A DNA stretch of 64,000 nt, from NCBI RefSeq assembly GCF_002214525.1, contig NZ_CP015104.1, positions 1 through 64,000 on the forward strand, in the 5' to 3' direction. The translations under genes were made by a program, and so were the position numbers. Source of the DNA: Thermococcus sp. P6 (GTDB lineage: Archaea > Methanobacteriota_B > Thermococci > Thermococcales > Thermococcaceae). The notes below the pieces were generated by a model. That model saw nothing but the letters and a program-made list of their open reading frames with translations, made no database searches and was not told the origin of the DNA. Shown here one piece after another: positions 19,793 to 27,724 of the stretch (positions are counted from its first letter, which is position 1; each line of letters opens with the position of its first letter).

Positions 19793-20857
19793 ATGGGTAT
19801 ACTTAGCCCAATCACGAGTTTTTTGGAACGGCTCGGGGGAAAGACGATCGAAGTAACGGAGAAACCCCTAAAGAAAATCCCCAGAGGTGCCAGCGTTCAG
19901 GAAAGGCTCAGGACTCTTAAAAAACTTCAGGAAGAGGTCCAAAAAGAGAAAACCGAAGAGGAGAGGGAAAGGGAAATCGAGGAGGTACTTGAATGGCGTA
20001 AAGAGGAGCTCCAGAAACCTTTCTCCGAGAGGCTCGCTGATGCGGTATTACGCCACTTCCACGGGCCGGTTAGATCCCTCACGAACTCACTCAAGGGTCT
20101 GGACGAGGATCTCTACCGGGCGAGCATACTGATGCCGAAGGAGAAGTACGTTGCGCTAATGCTCGGCGTTGCAATTTTCGCCGGAATTTTCGGTTTCCTG
20201 TTTGCATACCTGCTCTACATGCCACTGGATACCTCACTCCTGGTGGCGCTCCTTGGATTCATGGGTGGTTTTATGTACATGCGTTACTATCCGAAAATGG
20301 TCTGGAAGCGCAGGGTGGTTGAGGTTGAGAGGGCTTTACCCTACGCCCTGAGGCACATGGGGTCCCTTTTGGGCGCCGGCGTGGGTATCGCCGAGGCCAT
20401 GCTCTCAGTTGCGAAGGCCGACTACGGGGCTCTCTCTGAGGAGTTCGATCTCATGATCAGGGACATGAGGACGGGCTCGTCCTTTGAGGATGCACTCTCA
20501 AAGTTCGAGGAGAAGATGGGCTCGGAAAACGTCAGCCGTGTCGTCAAGCAGATACTCAGGGCGGTAAAGTTCGGTGGAAACCTCTCGGACATACTCTACA
20601 AGATGGCCGAGGATTTCTCCTTTGAGTACCGGATGAAGCTCGTTGAGTACGTGCAGAAGGTAAACGGTATATCCTTCATCTACATGTTTCTCACGATAGT
20701 CATGCCCACGATGTTCGTCATTGGAATACTGGCCGGGTCGGTGATGGCCCAGCAGTTAATAATGCCCCCCGAAACCCTTGCTATTATCCTGCTCTTCGCG
20801 TTCCCGTCCCTCTCCCTGATAATAGTCAACATGATCAAGAGGGGAGAACCGAGGTGA
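19793..20857 (+). CDS. Type II secretion F-family membrane protein (TadB-like)
   Basis: Platform protein of 354 residues. A charged, coiled-coil N-terminal region (about 25-80, EEREREIEEVLEWRKEEL) precedes two membrane helices, a cytosolic GspF domain with HMGSLLGAGVGIAEAML and KFGGNLSDILYKMAEDFS, and two further C-terminal helices ending in NMIKRGEPR. The ATG at 19793 follows GGTGATGGTT. It pairs with the next gene to form the membrane base for the ATPase, a two-gene arrangement typical of archaeal Tad/Epd-type pili. Confidence 0.88.
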   Translation: MGILSPITSFLERLGGKTIEVTEKPLKKIPRGASVQERLRTLKKLQEEVQKEKTEEEREREIEEVLEWRKEELQKPFSERLADAVLRHFHGPVRSLTNSLKGLDEDLYRASILMPKEKYVALMLGVAIFAGIFGFLFAYLLYMPLDTSLLVALLGFMGGFMYMRYYPKMVWKRRVVEVERALPYALRHMGSLLGAGVGIAEAMLSVAKADYGALSEEFDLMIRDMRTGSSFEDALSKFEEKMGSENVSRVVKQILRAVKFGGNLSDILYKMAEDFSFEYRMKLVEYVQKVNGISFIYMFLTIVMPTMFVIGILAGSVMAQQLIMPPETLAIILLFAFPSLSLIIVNMIKRGEPR

Positions 20858-20862
20858 AACCG

Positions 20863-21759
20863 ATGCCGGGTAAACTGTCCCCTGCACTGACAGGGATCAT
20901 CAGGAGAATACTTCCAGAGCGCTGGCTTAAGAGGTACGAGCTTTTCATCTACTCAGCCGGTATGAACTTCCTCGCCGTGGAATACCTCGTGGTTTCCCTG
21001 CTCTCCGCCCTGATAGGTGCCCTCGTGGTCTGGCTGTTCAGCACCCTCTACGCTCTGGTTACCTTCGTCGGGATCTTCGTGGCCATGGCCTTCGGTTATC
21101 CCTACCTGAGGACCGGCATGCGCATAGAGGAAATGGAGAAGATGCTCCCGGATGCGTTCTTCTACCTTGCGAGCTCTCTCAGGTCGGGAATATCCTTTTC
21201 AGAGGCACTGGAAGATCTGACGACGGCAAAGTTCGGCGCTCTAACGGACGAGTTCAGGAAAACCGTCTCGGAGATAAAGAAGGGCCGATCGACCGCTGAT
21301 GCACTCCGCGCCTTTGCCCTCAGGAACAGGAAATCCCCCGTCCTCTACCGTTCGATGATGATAACCATTGAGGCCCTTGAAAGGGGTGCTCCCATGAGCG
21401 ACGTTCTGGTGTACGTGGCAAACGACGTGAGGGAGATACTCAGGATAAAGCAGGAGAGAAAGGCCTCCACGGGAATGCAGACCATGTTCTTCATAGTGGC
21501 CAGCGGTATTGTGGGTCCCCTCATACTTGGAGTGGTGGCCAAGATCATGGTTGAAATGGGCACGGGAACACTGTCCTCCATAGACACCGTTAGAACCATA
21601 CTGCTGGCCTTCGTGGTCCTTCAGGCCGTGGTTTCCGGTCTTGGAATAGGGGTGATCAGAGAAGGGAAATATTTAACAGGCCTGAAGTACAGCCTGCTGC
21701 TCCTGTTGATGGGAGTGGTCGTGTTCCAAGGCGCCTCAAGCCTCAACATCGCCTTCTGA
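20863..21759 (+). CDS. Type II secretion F-family membrane protein (TadC-like)
   Basis: Second platform protein, 298 residues. Two N-terminal membrane segments precede a GspF-like cytosolic domain (FYLASSLRSGISFSEALEDL, SEIKKGRSTADALRAF, IEALERGAPMSDVLVYVANDVREILR), and three hydrophobic segments end the protein. The ATG at 20863 has GGTGAAACCG before it and overlaps the end of the previous gene's region (stop 20857), so the pair is coupled. Its 3' end overlaps the convergent FKBP gene by 24 bases. Confidence 0.88.
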   Translation: MPGKLSPALTGIIRRILPERWLKRYELFIYSAGMNFLAVEYLVVSLLSALIGALVVWLFSTLYALVTFVGIFVAMAFGYPYLRTGMRIEEMEKMLPDAFFYLASSLRSGISFSEALEDLTTAKFGALTDEFRKTVSEIKKGRSTADALRAFALRNRKSPVLYRSMMITIEALERGAPMSDVLVYVANDVREILRIKQERKASTGMQTMFFIVASGIVGPLILGVVAKIMVEMGTGTLSSIDTVRTILLAFVVLQAVVSGLGIGVIREGKYLTGLKYSLLLLLMGVVVFQGASSLNIAF

Positions 21760-22230
21760 GGTCTCTTCTTTACCTTTCTGGACGTCCACGACCTCTATCT
21801 CGAACACGAGGGTCTTTCCCGCGAGGGGATGGTTGAAGTCGAGGGTAACCTTATCGCCCTCCACCTTCGATATCCTTGCTATCCCCGAGTCGGTCATGAC
21901 GTACATTTCCTCAACGGGCTCGAGACCTGCCTTGGTGAACTCTTCCGTCGGGATCTCCACGAAGAGGTCTGGACTCGGCATGCCGTAGGCCTTTTCGGGG
22001 GGAACCTTAACGGTCTTCTTCTCCCCGGGTTCCATACCGATCAGCGCCTCGTCAAGACCCCGAATCAATTCGCCGGTTCCGACGTTGATTCCGAGCGGAC
22101 CGTACTCCCTCTCCTCAACGTATATGTCGTTTTCCCTGGCGACGTCCTCGTAACTGGTGTCGAAAACCTCACCGCTCTCAAACCTTCCCACGTAGTTGAA
22201 CACCACAAAATCTCCTGCTTCAATCTTCAT
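21736..22230 (-). CDS. FKBP-type peptidyl-prolyl cis-trans isomerase with IF domain (SlyD-like)
   Basis: Cytosolic folding helper of 164 residues. The FKBP half is split by an insert: FVVFNYVGRFESGEVFDTS and GELIRGLDEALIGMEPGEKKTVKVPPEKAYG are FKBP motifs. The residues between the two FKBP parts (FVEIPTEEFTKAGLEP... to LDFNHPLAGKTLVFEI) make the insert-in-flap chaperone domain known from archaeal short FKBPs. There is no membrane segment. I chose the ATG at 22230 because it begins MKIEAGDFV; a TTG five codons upstream is possible. The promoter TATA is GGTTATAAG at about 22275. Confidence 0.92.
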   Translation of the reverse strand: MKIEAGDFVVFNYVGRFESGEVFDTSYEDVARENDIYVEEREYGPLGINVGTGELIRGLDEALIGMEPGEKKTVKVPPEKAYGMPSPDLFVEIPTEEFTKAGLEPVEEMYVMTDSGIARISKVEGDKVTLDFNHPLAGKTLVFEIEVVDVQKGKEETSEGDVEA

Positions 22231-22297
22231 TTTCTTCAACTCCAAAACTGCCTGAAGACCTTTCTTCCGGTCGCTTATAACCCTTTTGGTTCTTGGA

Positions 22298-22789
22298 TTA
22301 CTCCTCAGGTAGGAGGTAGTAGAGGTAGTGTGGCCTGTTCGTTAGTTCGTCTATGAAGACCACCGTCCCGGCCTTCGGAGGCTTAAAGTAGTGGACTTCG
22401 CCCTTTCTCGTGGTTACGGCTGCAAATGCGTCTCCCTTCCTTACCCTGTTTCCCACGCCGGCGATCAGCGTCTTGGTGTACCCCTCGACCGGCAGGATCA
22501 TCAGCCTGTCCCCTTCCCTGAGGTATATCCTCGTTCTTCCGTCCGGAAGGATCAGCACCGCGTCCCTTAGCATTTTCCCTTCCATCCTGTCCACGTGGAG
22601 ATAGAAACGGTCGTAGACATCCCTGGCCAGAACCTTAGCTTCTTCCAGCTCGATGAAGTCCGGGAGGGTTTCTCCCCTCTTCAGCCACACCTCAACGTTT
22701 CCTTTGATTATCAGGCAGTCCCTCAGGGCCTTGTTTTCCCCGATGCATTCCTCCGGGGAGGTTCTAACGTAGAGCTTCGGCATCGCCAT
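22298..22789 (-). CDS. DUF2118 family protein
   Basis: Archaeal conserved protein of about 163 residues. The N-terminal half (PKLYVRTSPEECIGENKALRDC) is unique to the family. The C-terminal half looks like a biotinyl/lipoyl-type beta barrel (LIAGVGNRVRKGDAFAAVTTRKGEVHYFKPPKAGTVVFI) but without the modified Lys. The function is unknown. The start is ATG 22789 (MAMPKLY) or ATG 22783, the latter with GAGG six bases upstream; the frame stays open further but overlaps the divergent promoter. It shares one palindromic TATA (CTTTTAAACC, about 22823-22833) with the gene at 22854. Confidence 0.85.
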   Translation of the reverse strand: MAMPKLYVRTSPEECIGENKALRDCLIIKGNVEVWLKRGETLPDFIELEEAKVLARDVYDRFYLHVDRMEGKMLRDAVLILPDGRTRIYLREGDRLMILPVEGYTKTLIAGVGNRVRKGDAFAAVTTRKGEVHYFKPPKAGTVVFIDELTNRPHYLYYLLPEE

Positions 22790-22853
22790 CCTCTTACCAC
22801 CACCCTCACATCGCTGGTAAAAACTTTTAAACCTGTTCCCTTCACATTCCCCG

Positions 22854-23687
22854 ATGAGGATGTCCGCTCGCTTAAGGTTCTCCCTCATACTTGGAGTCCT
22901 GCTCTCCCTCATGACGCTCATGATGGATTACAGCGCTGCCACCTCGGAAATTCCGCGCGGGGGTGAGGCCTCCTGGGCGGGCGTTCTTCTGATGGTTCTG
23001 GCCACGGCGGGGCTGCTCATCATACTGGGCCTGTTCCTCGGGTGGAGGGATCCCTTCAGGCGGGATGAGGGCTTTGCCATAGACTTCAGGAGTTACCTGA
23101 CCATTATCGCGGCCGGTGTCATCGTGGTTCTCCTCCTTCGCCTCATCGTGGCCTTCCCGGGGGAGATTAAAAAAACCATCTCCAATTACTCGACCACGGG
23201 GCTGCATCATCTTACAGTACCCACAGTGCCCCGCAACGTTACCGAATCGGCGGGACGTTCTATGAGCCAAGTTTACGTCCCCTATGCTCTTCTCCTTGCC
23301 GCGGTGGTGGTTTTTATCTACCTCGCTTTCATCCAGTACCGGGGGTATCTAAGGAGGAAGGAAAAGGTGGAGATAAAGCTTAAAGCCGAGCTCTTTGACA
23401 GGAAACTCGACGACCTCGGTCTGGATGCCTTTAAGGATCCGGGTGAGGCCGTGATCGGGATCTACAGGAACGCGGTTCTCTGGCTCGATTACCTTGGGAT
23501 CCCCTACGAGGAGAGCTGGACCCACTGGGAGCATGCGAGCCGTGTGGGTTACATGCGCGACGCCTTCGTTGAGCTCACCGGGCTCTTTGAAAAGGCGAAG
23601 TACGCCCCCGAGAGGGTAAGCTGGAAAGATGCCGAGAAGGCCCTCGAGGCCTATCTGACCATGCGGAGGGGTGTGCATGAGGGTTAG
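22854..23687 (+). CDS. DUF4129 domain membrane protein
   Basis: Membrane protein of 277 residues. Three hydrophobic segments (about 8-25, 42-62, 80-100) and a fourth at about 145-162 precede a cytosolic C-terminal DUF4129 domain (EAVIGIYRNAVLWLDYLGIPYEESWTHWEHA... ELTGLFEKAKYAPERVS). DUF4129 usually accompanies transglutaminase-like and MoxR/DUF58 proteins, as here. The ATG at 22854 lies about 25 bases after the TATA centre, so it may be leaderless; ATG 22860 is the alternative. It is the first gene of the MoxR operon. Its role is unknown. Confidence 0.8.
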   Translation: MRMSARLRFSLILGVLLSLMTLMMDYSAATSEIPRGGEASWAGVLLMVLATAGLLIILGLFLGWRDPFRRDEGFAIDFRSYLTIIAAGVIVVLLLRLIVAFPGEIKKTISNYSTTGLHHLTVPTVPRNVTESAGRSMSQVYVPYALLLAAVVVFIYLAFIQYRGYLRRKEKVEIKLKAELFDRKLDDLGLDAFKDPGEAVIGIYRNAVLWLDYLGIPYEESWTHWEHASRVGYMRDAFVELTGLFEKAKYAPERVSWKDAEKALEAYLTMRRGVHEG

Positions 23688-24123
23688 ACCCGTCATCCTG
23701 GCTTTTCTGTTTCTCATACCAGCTTTCATAGCGGGTTCTTACCTCGTTAGATGGCTCTTCGTTCTGATCACGGGAGCGTTTTTGATATTCCTTCTCTTCG
23801 GCTTTGAGATTAAGGTCTCGCTTCCCGGAGGGAAGCCCGGGCGCGGGATGAACATAAGGACGGACGTTGAGAGAACCGCGGCTCTGATAGACAAAGCCAG
23901 AAGGGGCAGGATAGCCCGCTCCCTCATCGAGGAGAGGATCATGGAGGTATACTCCACCCTCTCGGACAATCCCGGCAGAGCTTTCAGGGGGCTGGCTTCG
24001 GAGCCCAACGAAACGATAAAGACCCTTCGCTCGGAGGGAGATTTTCTCGATAACCTTGAAAAGGCCCTGAAGATTATGGAGGAGGATCTCAATGAAGCTG
24101 GAAGAGGTAAGCCTGAAGAGTAA
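23677..24123 (+). CDS. Small membrane protein of the MoxR/DUF58 cluster
   Basis: Protein of 148 residues with two adjacent N-terminal membrane helices (about 4-45) and a soluble charged tail (about 50-148) of helices (MNIRTDVERTAALIDKARRGRIARSLIEERIMEVY). It overlaps the previous gene by 11 bases and the next by 32, so the three are translated together. It is not assigned to a named family by me; similar proteins sit next to moxR in Thermococcales. It probably helps anchor the MoxR ATPase or its client at the membrane, by context only. Confidence 0.75.
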   Translation: MRVRPVILAFLFLIPAFIAGSYLVRWLFVLITGAFLIFLLFGFEIKVSLPGGKPGRGMNIRTDVERTAALIDKARRGRIARSLIEERIMEVYSTLSDNPGRAFRGLASEPNETIKTLRSEGDFLDNLEKALKIMEEDLNEAGRGKPEE

Positions 24124-25045
24124 GGCGGTCCTTGAAGAGGTGAAGAAGGCCATAGTGGGAAAGGACGAGGTGCTGAAGCTGATCCTGACAACCGTTCTGG
24201 CCAACGGGCACGTACTCCTCGAAGATCTGCCCGGTCTGGCCAAGACGCTCATGGCCCGGAGCTTCGCGGCGGCCCTCGGCGCGGGTTTCAGGCGCGTTCA
24301 GTTCACGCCCGATCTACTGCCGGGCGACATCCTCGGTGTGAGCGTCTTCAACCAGAAGACACTGGAGTTCGAGTTCAGGAAGGGGCCGATATTCACGAAC
24401 GTTCTCCTCGCGGACGAGATCAACAGGGCGCCCCCGAAGACCCAGAGCGCTTTGCTCGAAGCGATGCAGGAGCGGCAGGTAACCGTCGAGGGAAGAACCT
24501 ATCCCCTGGAGAAACCCTTCATAGTGGTGGCAACCCAGAACCCCATAGAGCAGGAGGGAACCTACCCCCTCCCTGAGGCCCAGCTCGACCGCTTTCTGGT
24601 GCGCCTTAGAGTCGGATACCCCGGCAAGATGGATGAGATCGAGATACTCCGCAGGAGGATGGCCCGGAAGAAGGAGGACGTGGACATAAGGCCCGTTCTT
24701 ACCGCCGAAGAGGTCGTCGAGATGCAGAGAGCAGTGGAGGATGTCTACGTCAGCGATGCGATCCTCGAGTACATAACGGATATAGTGATCGCCACCCGGG
24801 AGAACAGAAAGGAGATAGAAGTGGGGGCATCCCCGAGGGGAAGCCTCGCCCTGCTCAGGCTTTCGAGGGCCTACGCGGCAATTCAGGGCAGGGACTATGT
24901 AATTCCGGATGATGTAAAGGCCGTTGCAGTCCCCGCCCTGAGCCACAGGCTGATCCTCAGGAGGGAGCTGTGGTACACCAAGGTGGGTCAGGAGAGCGTG
25001 ATGGAAAAAATCCTCGAGCGCGTCCCGGTTCCAAAGTTCGAGTGA
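24092..25045 (+). CDS. MoxR-family AAA ATPase
   Basis: AAA+ chaperone-like ATPase of 317 residues. Nucleotide loop LLEDLPGLAKTLMARSFA (the MoxR variant of Walker A), Walker B NVLLADEINRAPPKTQSALLEAMQERQVTV, sensor VVATQNPIEQEGTYPLPEAQLDRFLVRL, and sensor 2 ASPRGSLALLRLSRAYA. MoxR proteins, together with DUF58/vWA proteins encoded next to them, remodel or insert metal into partner enzymes. The ATG follows GGAGGAGGATCTCA. Confidence 0.95.
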   Translation: MKLEEVSLKSKAVLEEVKKAIVGKDEVLKLILTTVLANGHVLLEDLPGLAKTLMARSFAAALGAGFRRVQFTPDLLPGDILGVSVFNQKTLEFEFRKGPIFTNVLLADEINRAPPKTQSALLEAMQERQVTVEGRTYPLEKPFIVVATQNPIEQEGTYPLPEAQLDRFLVRLRVGYPGKMDEIEILRRRMARKKEDVDIRPVLTAEEVVEMQRAVEDVYVSDAILEYITDIVIATRENRKEIEVGASPRGSLALLRLSRAYAAIQGRDYVIPDDVKAVAVPALSHRLILRRELWYTKVGQESVMEKILERVPVPKFE

Positions 25046-25054
25046 GGTGGAAAG

Positions 25055-26350
25055 TTGCAGGTCCAACCCCCGCTCTACGGCCACACCGTTCCCGATGAGG
25101 AAAGGGAAGCGAAGCCTTCCGACGGGATGCTTCCAACCGAGAAGGCGGAAGAGGCACTCATAGCCCTCTGGGTCATGGTGATGCTGACCTTCCTCTTCCT
25201 CCGCTGGGAGCTTGTCTACCTCACTCTCCCCCTTATATGGATCCTTTTCGTGGCCGTGTTCTTCTTCAAGCCGCGCCTCGACGTTGAGGTGGAGAGGTCG
25301 ATTCCCCACCACCGTTTCCTCGAAGGAAGCGAGGTCGAGATAACCCTCCGCCTCAGGTCCCGTGAGAGGATACCCACCCTCAAGCTCTTCGAGGACCTCC
25401 CGCCGGGTCTCGAGCTCTTGGATGGCAGAACTGAGCTGGTTCTGTCCCTCAAACCCGGTGAGGAGCGGGAGGTAAGGTACAGGGTTCGGGTCAGGCGGGG
25501 AATTCATGAGTTCAGGGGCGTAAGGCTGAGCTACCGGGATCCCTTCGGCTTCTTCAGGGTCGACAGGGAGGTCGAGCTCTACGACGAGATGGTGGGGGTT
25601 CCCGTTATCACGGACGTTCCAACGCCCTACTCGACGAAGGGAACCAAGATAACCGCGGGCCCCTTGCCGAGCCCGAGGGTGGGTGAGGGGGTCGAGTTCC
25701 ACGCCATAAGGGACTACCGGCCCGGCGACCCGCTCAGGATAATCAACTGGAAGGCCACCGCGAGGACGGGGAGGGTGATGTCCAACGAGTACGAGAGCGA
25801 GAGGAAGGTGGACGTTATACTGATAGTGGACGCCTCCTACAGGGGTGCTCCAGTCTTTGACCACCTTATCAGGGCGGCAGCTTCCCTGATGCTCAACGCC
25901 CTGAAAAACGGAACCAGTTTCGGTCTTCTCCTTGCCGAGGACGTTCCGCTGTGGGTCCGCGTTGACTACGGCAGGAGGCACTTTTTCAGGTGCATAGACC
26001 TCCTGAGCACGGCAAGGCCGGATAGAAACAACATGATAGCCTACCAGGTCGAACACCTCATAAAGAGCCGCTTTCCTGCAAGGGCCCAGTTGCTTTACTT
26101 TTCCCCGCTCCTCACGGAGGAGAGTGCTGATGCCCTTGAGACGATGGCACGCTACGGCTACAACGTGGTTGTTATAAGTCCGGACCCCTACACGGCCGTA
26201 AAGCCAAAGGGTCGCGAGGAGGAGCTTGCCCTTAAGCTTTTAACGCTCGAGAGAAAGGCGAGGCTGAGGAAGATGTTGGCCTACGGGATCATCGTGGACT
26301 GGGACGTGAGAAAACCCCTCGAGGCGGCCATAGAGGAGGCGATCCCATGA
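25055..26350 (+). CDS. DUF58 domain protein (MoxR partner)
   Basis: Protein of 431 residues. Two membrane helices near the N-terminus (about 35-70) precede a beta-sandwich region (VERSIPHHRFLEGSEVEITLRLRSR) and the DUF58 motif GEGVEFHAIRDYRPGDPLRIINWKATART. A von Willebrand A-like domain follows (KVDVILIVDASYRGAP). The start is a TTG at 25055 behind GAGGTGGAAAG; ATG at 25124 has no ribosome site and would shorten the N-terminus. It is the expected partner of the MoxR ATPase ten bases upstream. Confidence 0.9.
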   Translation: MQVQPPLYGHTVPDEEREAKPSDGMLPTEKAEEALIALWVMVMLTFLFLRWELVYLTLPLIWILFVAVFFFKPRLDVEVERSIPHHRFLEGSEVEITLRLRSRERIPTLKLFEDLPPGLELLDGRTELVLSLKPGEEREVRYRVRVRRGIHEFRGVRLSYRDPFGFFRVDREVELYDEMVGVPVITDVPTPYSTKGTKITAGPLPSPRVGEGVEFHAIRDYRPGDPLRIINWKATARTGRVMSNEYESERKVDVILIVDASYRGAPVFDHLIRAAASLMLNALKNGTSFGLLLAEDVPLWVRVDYGRRHFFRCIDLLSTARPDRNNMIAYQVEHLIKSRFPARAQLLYFSPLLTEESADALETMARYGYNVVVISPDPYTAVKPKGREEELALKLLTLERKARLRKMLAYGIIVDWDVRKPLEAAIEEAIP

Positions 26351-26769
26351 AGGTCGGGAGAAACCTGTACTCCCTCCTCCCGCTGGCCCTCCTCTTCGTC
26401 CTCCTCGGGATGGAGGATGCCAGAACCCTGTTGCTCATCCCCCTGGGCCTCATGGCCGTTCAATGGTACTTCACCGGCATGCTCTTCCTGCTCGCTACGG
26501 CAGGGTTCCTCATCTACACGTGGAGGGGAGGCCTTTACGGATTAACGGTGATGGCCCTCAGCGTTCTCGCCGTTGAGATGGGGTACCTCGACAGGGAGCG
26601 GGCTCCGGGGGAGCACTATCTCGTCCTCCTCTCGGCGGTGGCCATGTCCTTTCCAACCTACCTTCTGATGAAAACCCTGTCGCCCGTACTCCCGAGGTTG
26701 GAAGTAACGGCCCTCGCAGCGCTCCTGCTCGTGGTTCTCTACTCCTTTACCCGTTTCGTGGCCTCCTAG
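26347..26769 (+). CDS. Small polytopic membrane protein
   Basis: Hydrophobic protein of 140 residues with four or five membrane segments (about 10-40, 45-60, 65-85, 95-112, 118-138). It has almost no soluble part. The start overlaps the DUF58 stop (ATGA) with GGAGGCGATCCC in front, so it is the last gene of the MoxR cluster. No family is recognised. Confidence 0.7.
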   Translation: MKVGRNLYSLLPLALLFVLLGMEDARTLLLIPLGLMAVQWYFTGMLFLLATAGFLIYTWRGGLYGLTVMALSVLAVEMGYLDRERAPGEHYLVLLSAVAMSFPTYLLMKTLSPVLPRLEVTALAALLLVVLYSFTRFVAS

Positions 26770-27596
26770 ATGCTCCAGCTTCCCATCTTCTTCAGGACTT
26801 CCCTTGCCCTTCTCAGCCCGGTCTCGACGCACTTCTCGAGGGGTTCGCCTCTGGAATACTGGGCCAGAAAACCGCCGGCGAAGGCATCACCCGCTCCAGT
26901 TGGATCGACAACCTCCTTCGGATTCACCGGAAGCGCCGGGAACTCCCTGGATCTCCCGTCGTAGAGGAGAACCCCTCTCTCACCGCGCGTTATCACCACA
27001 ACTCCTGCGCCCCACCCGTGCATCCTTCTGGCGGCTTCCTTCACTTCCGGGGCTCCGGTTATCGTCAGCGCCTCCCTCTCGTTCGGGAAAACCACCTCAG
27101 CTCTGGAAACTATCTCCCTCATGAGTTCCGGTTTTTTCATGTAGTCCTCCATGTAGGTCGGGTTGAAATCGACGCTTACCCTTTTGCCTTCGAGCCTCTT
27201 CAGGACTTTGAGCTGCTCCTCCGGTGGGAGGGGGGCCACGTGGAACATGGCCTCCATGTACTCCTCTGGAATAGGGGTTTCTCCCATGTTGACGGCTACC
27301 CCGGCTTCCACCGGCGCTTCCACGCTCCCGTCCTCGTTGTAGATCATGTATATGTGCATGGTCCTTCCGGGCAGAATCAGAACGCCCTTGATGTCAACAG
27401 CCGAAGCCAGCCTCTCGAGCCATTCCTTCGGAAAGTCCTCGCCGATTTTTGTTATCAGGCCCACTTTTGCACCCGCCAAGGCTGCTGAGGTGGCCACCGC
27501 AGCCGCTGCCCCCCCGGGGTAGAGCATCTCCTCCTTCCCCGGAAACCTGATGTGATCTATCGAAACGTGACCGAGTACTGCCAGATCAACCCCCAT
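26766..27596 (-). CDS. PfkB-family carbohydrate/nucleoside kinase
   Basis: Ribokinase-fold kinase of 276 residues. N-terminal motif LYPGGAAAAVATSAALAGAKVGLITKIGEDF and C-terminal motif DPTGAGDAFAGGFLAQY with the catalytic Asp of GAGD; the ATP site is VVITRGERGVLLYDG. Members phosphorylate sugars, nucleosides or 2-keto-3-deoxygluconate, and the acceptor cannot be told. The ATG at 27596 begins MGVDLAVLGHVSID; the longer open frame upstream runs into the promoter region. Its 3' end overlaps the convergent membrane protein gene by four bases. Confidence 0.9.
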   Translation of the reverse strand: MGVDLAVLGHVSIDHIRFPGKEEMLYPGGAAAAVATSAALAGAKVGLITKIGEDFPKEWLERLASAVDIKGVLILPGRTMHIYMIYNEDGSVEAPVEAGVAVNMGETPIPEEYMEAMFHVAPLPPEEQLKVLKRLEGKRVSVDFNPTYMEDYMKKPELMREIVSRAEVVFPNEREALTITGAPEVKEAARRMHGWGAGVVVITRGERGVLLYDGRSREFPALPVNPKEVVDPTGAGDAFAGGFLAQYSRGEPLEKCVETGLRRAREVLKKMGSWSI

Positions 27597-27668
27597 GCGA
27601 ACCCCCTTCCCTACTCCACTGGGTCCCTTAAGCGATTTCCGGTCAGCTTCGTTCAGATGACCGTCGAA

Positions 27669-27721
27669 AAGGTTAAAAGGCCGGCTCCCCACCTTATCCT
27701 CAGGAGTCAAAAGGGGTGATG
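27669..27721 (+). promoter_or_regulatory. Promoter of the carboxypeptidase gene
   Basis: CGAAAAGGTTAAAAGG gives a BRE and TATA (about 27669-27679) with a start near 27700, followed by GGGGTGATGGAC before the ATG at 27725. The divergent kinase promoter may use CGCTTAAGGG (minus strand, about 27627-27636), which is weaker. Confidence 0.5.
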
Positions 27722-27724
27722 GAC

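Noticed and set aside
24314-26056. Long minus-strand open frame (580 codons) opposite moxR and DUF58
   Set aside because: It mirrors the codon structure of the plus-strand genes, which have clear MoxR and DUF58 motifs; its translation is rich in His/Pro/Gly/Val without domain logic and has no ribosome site.
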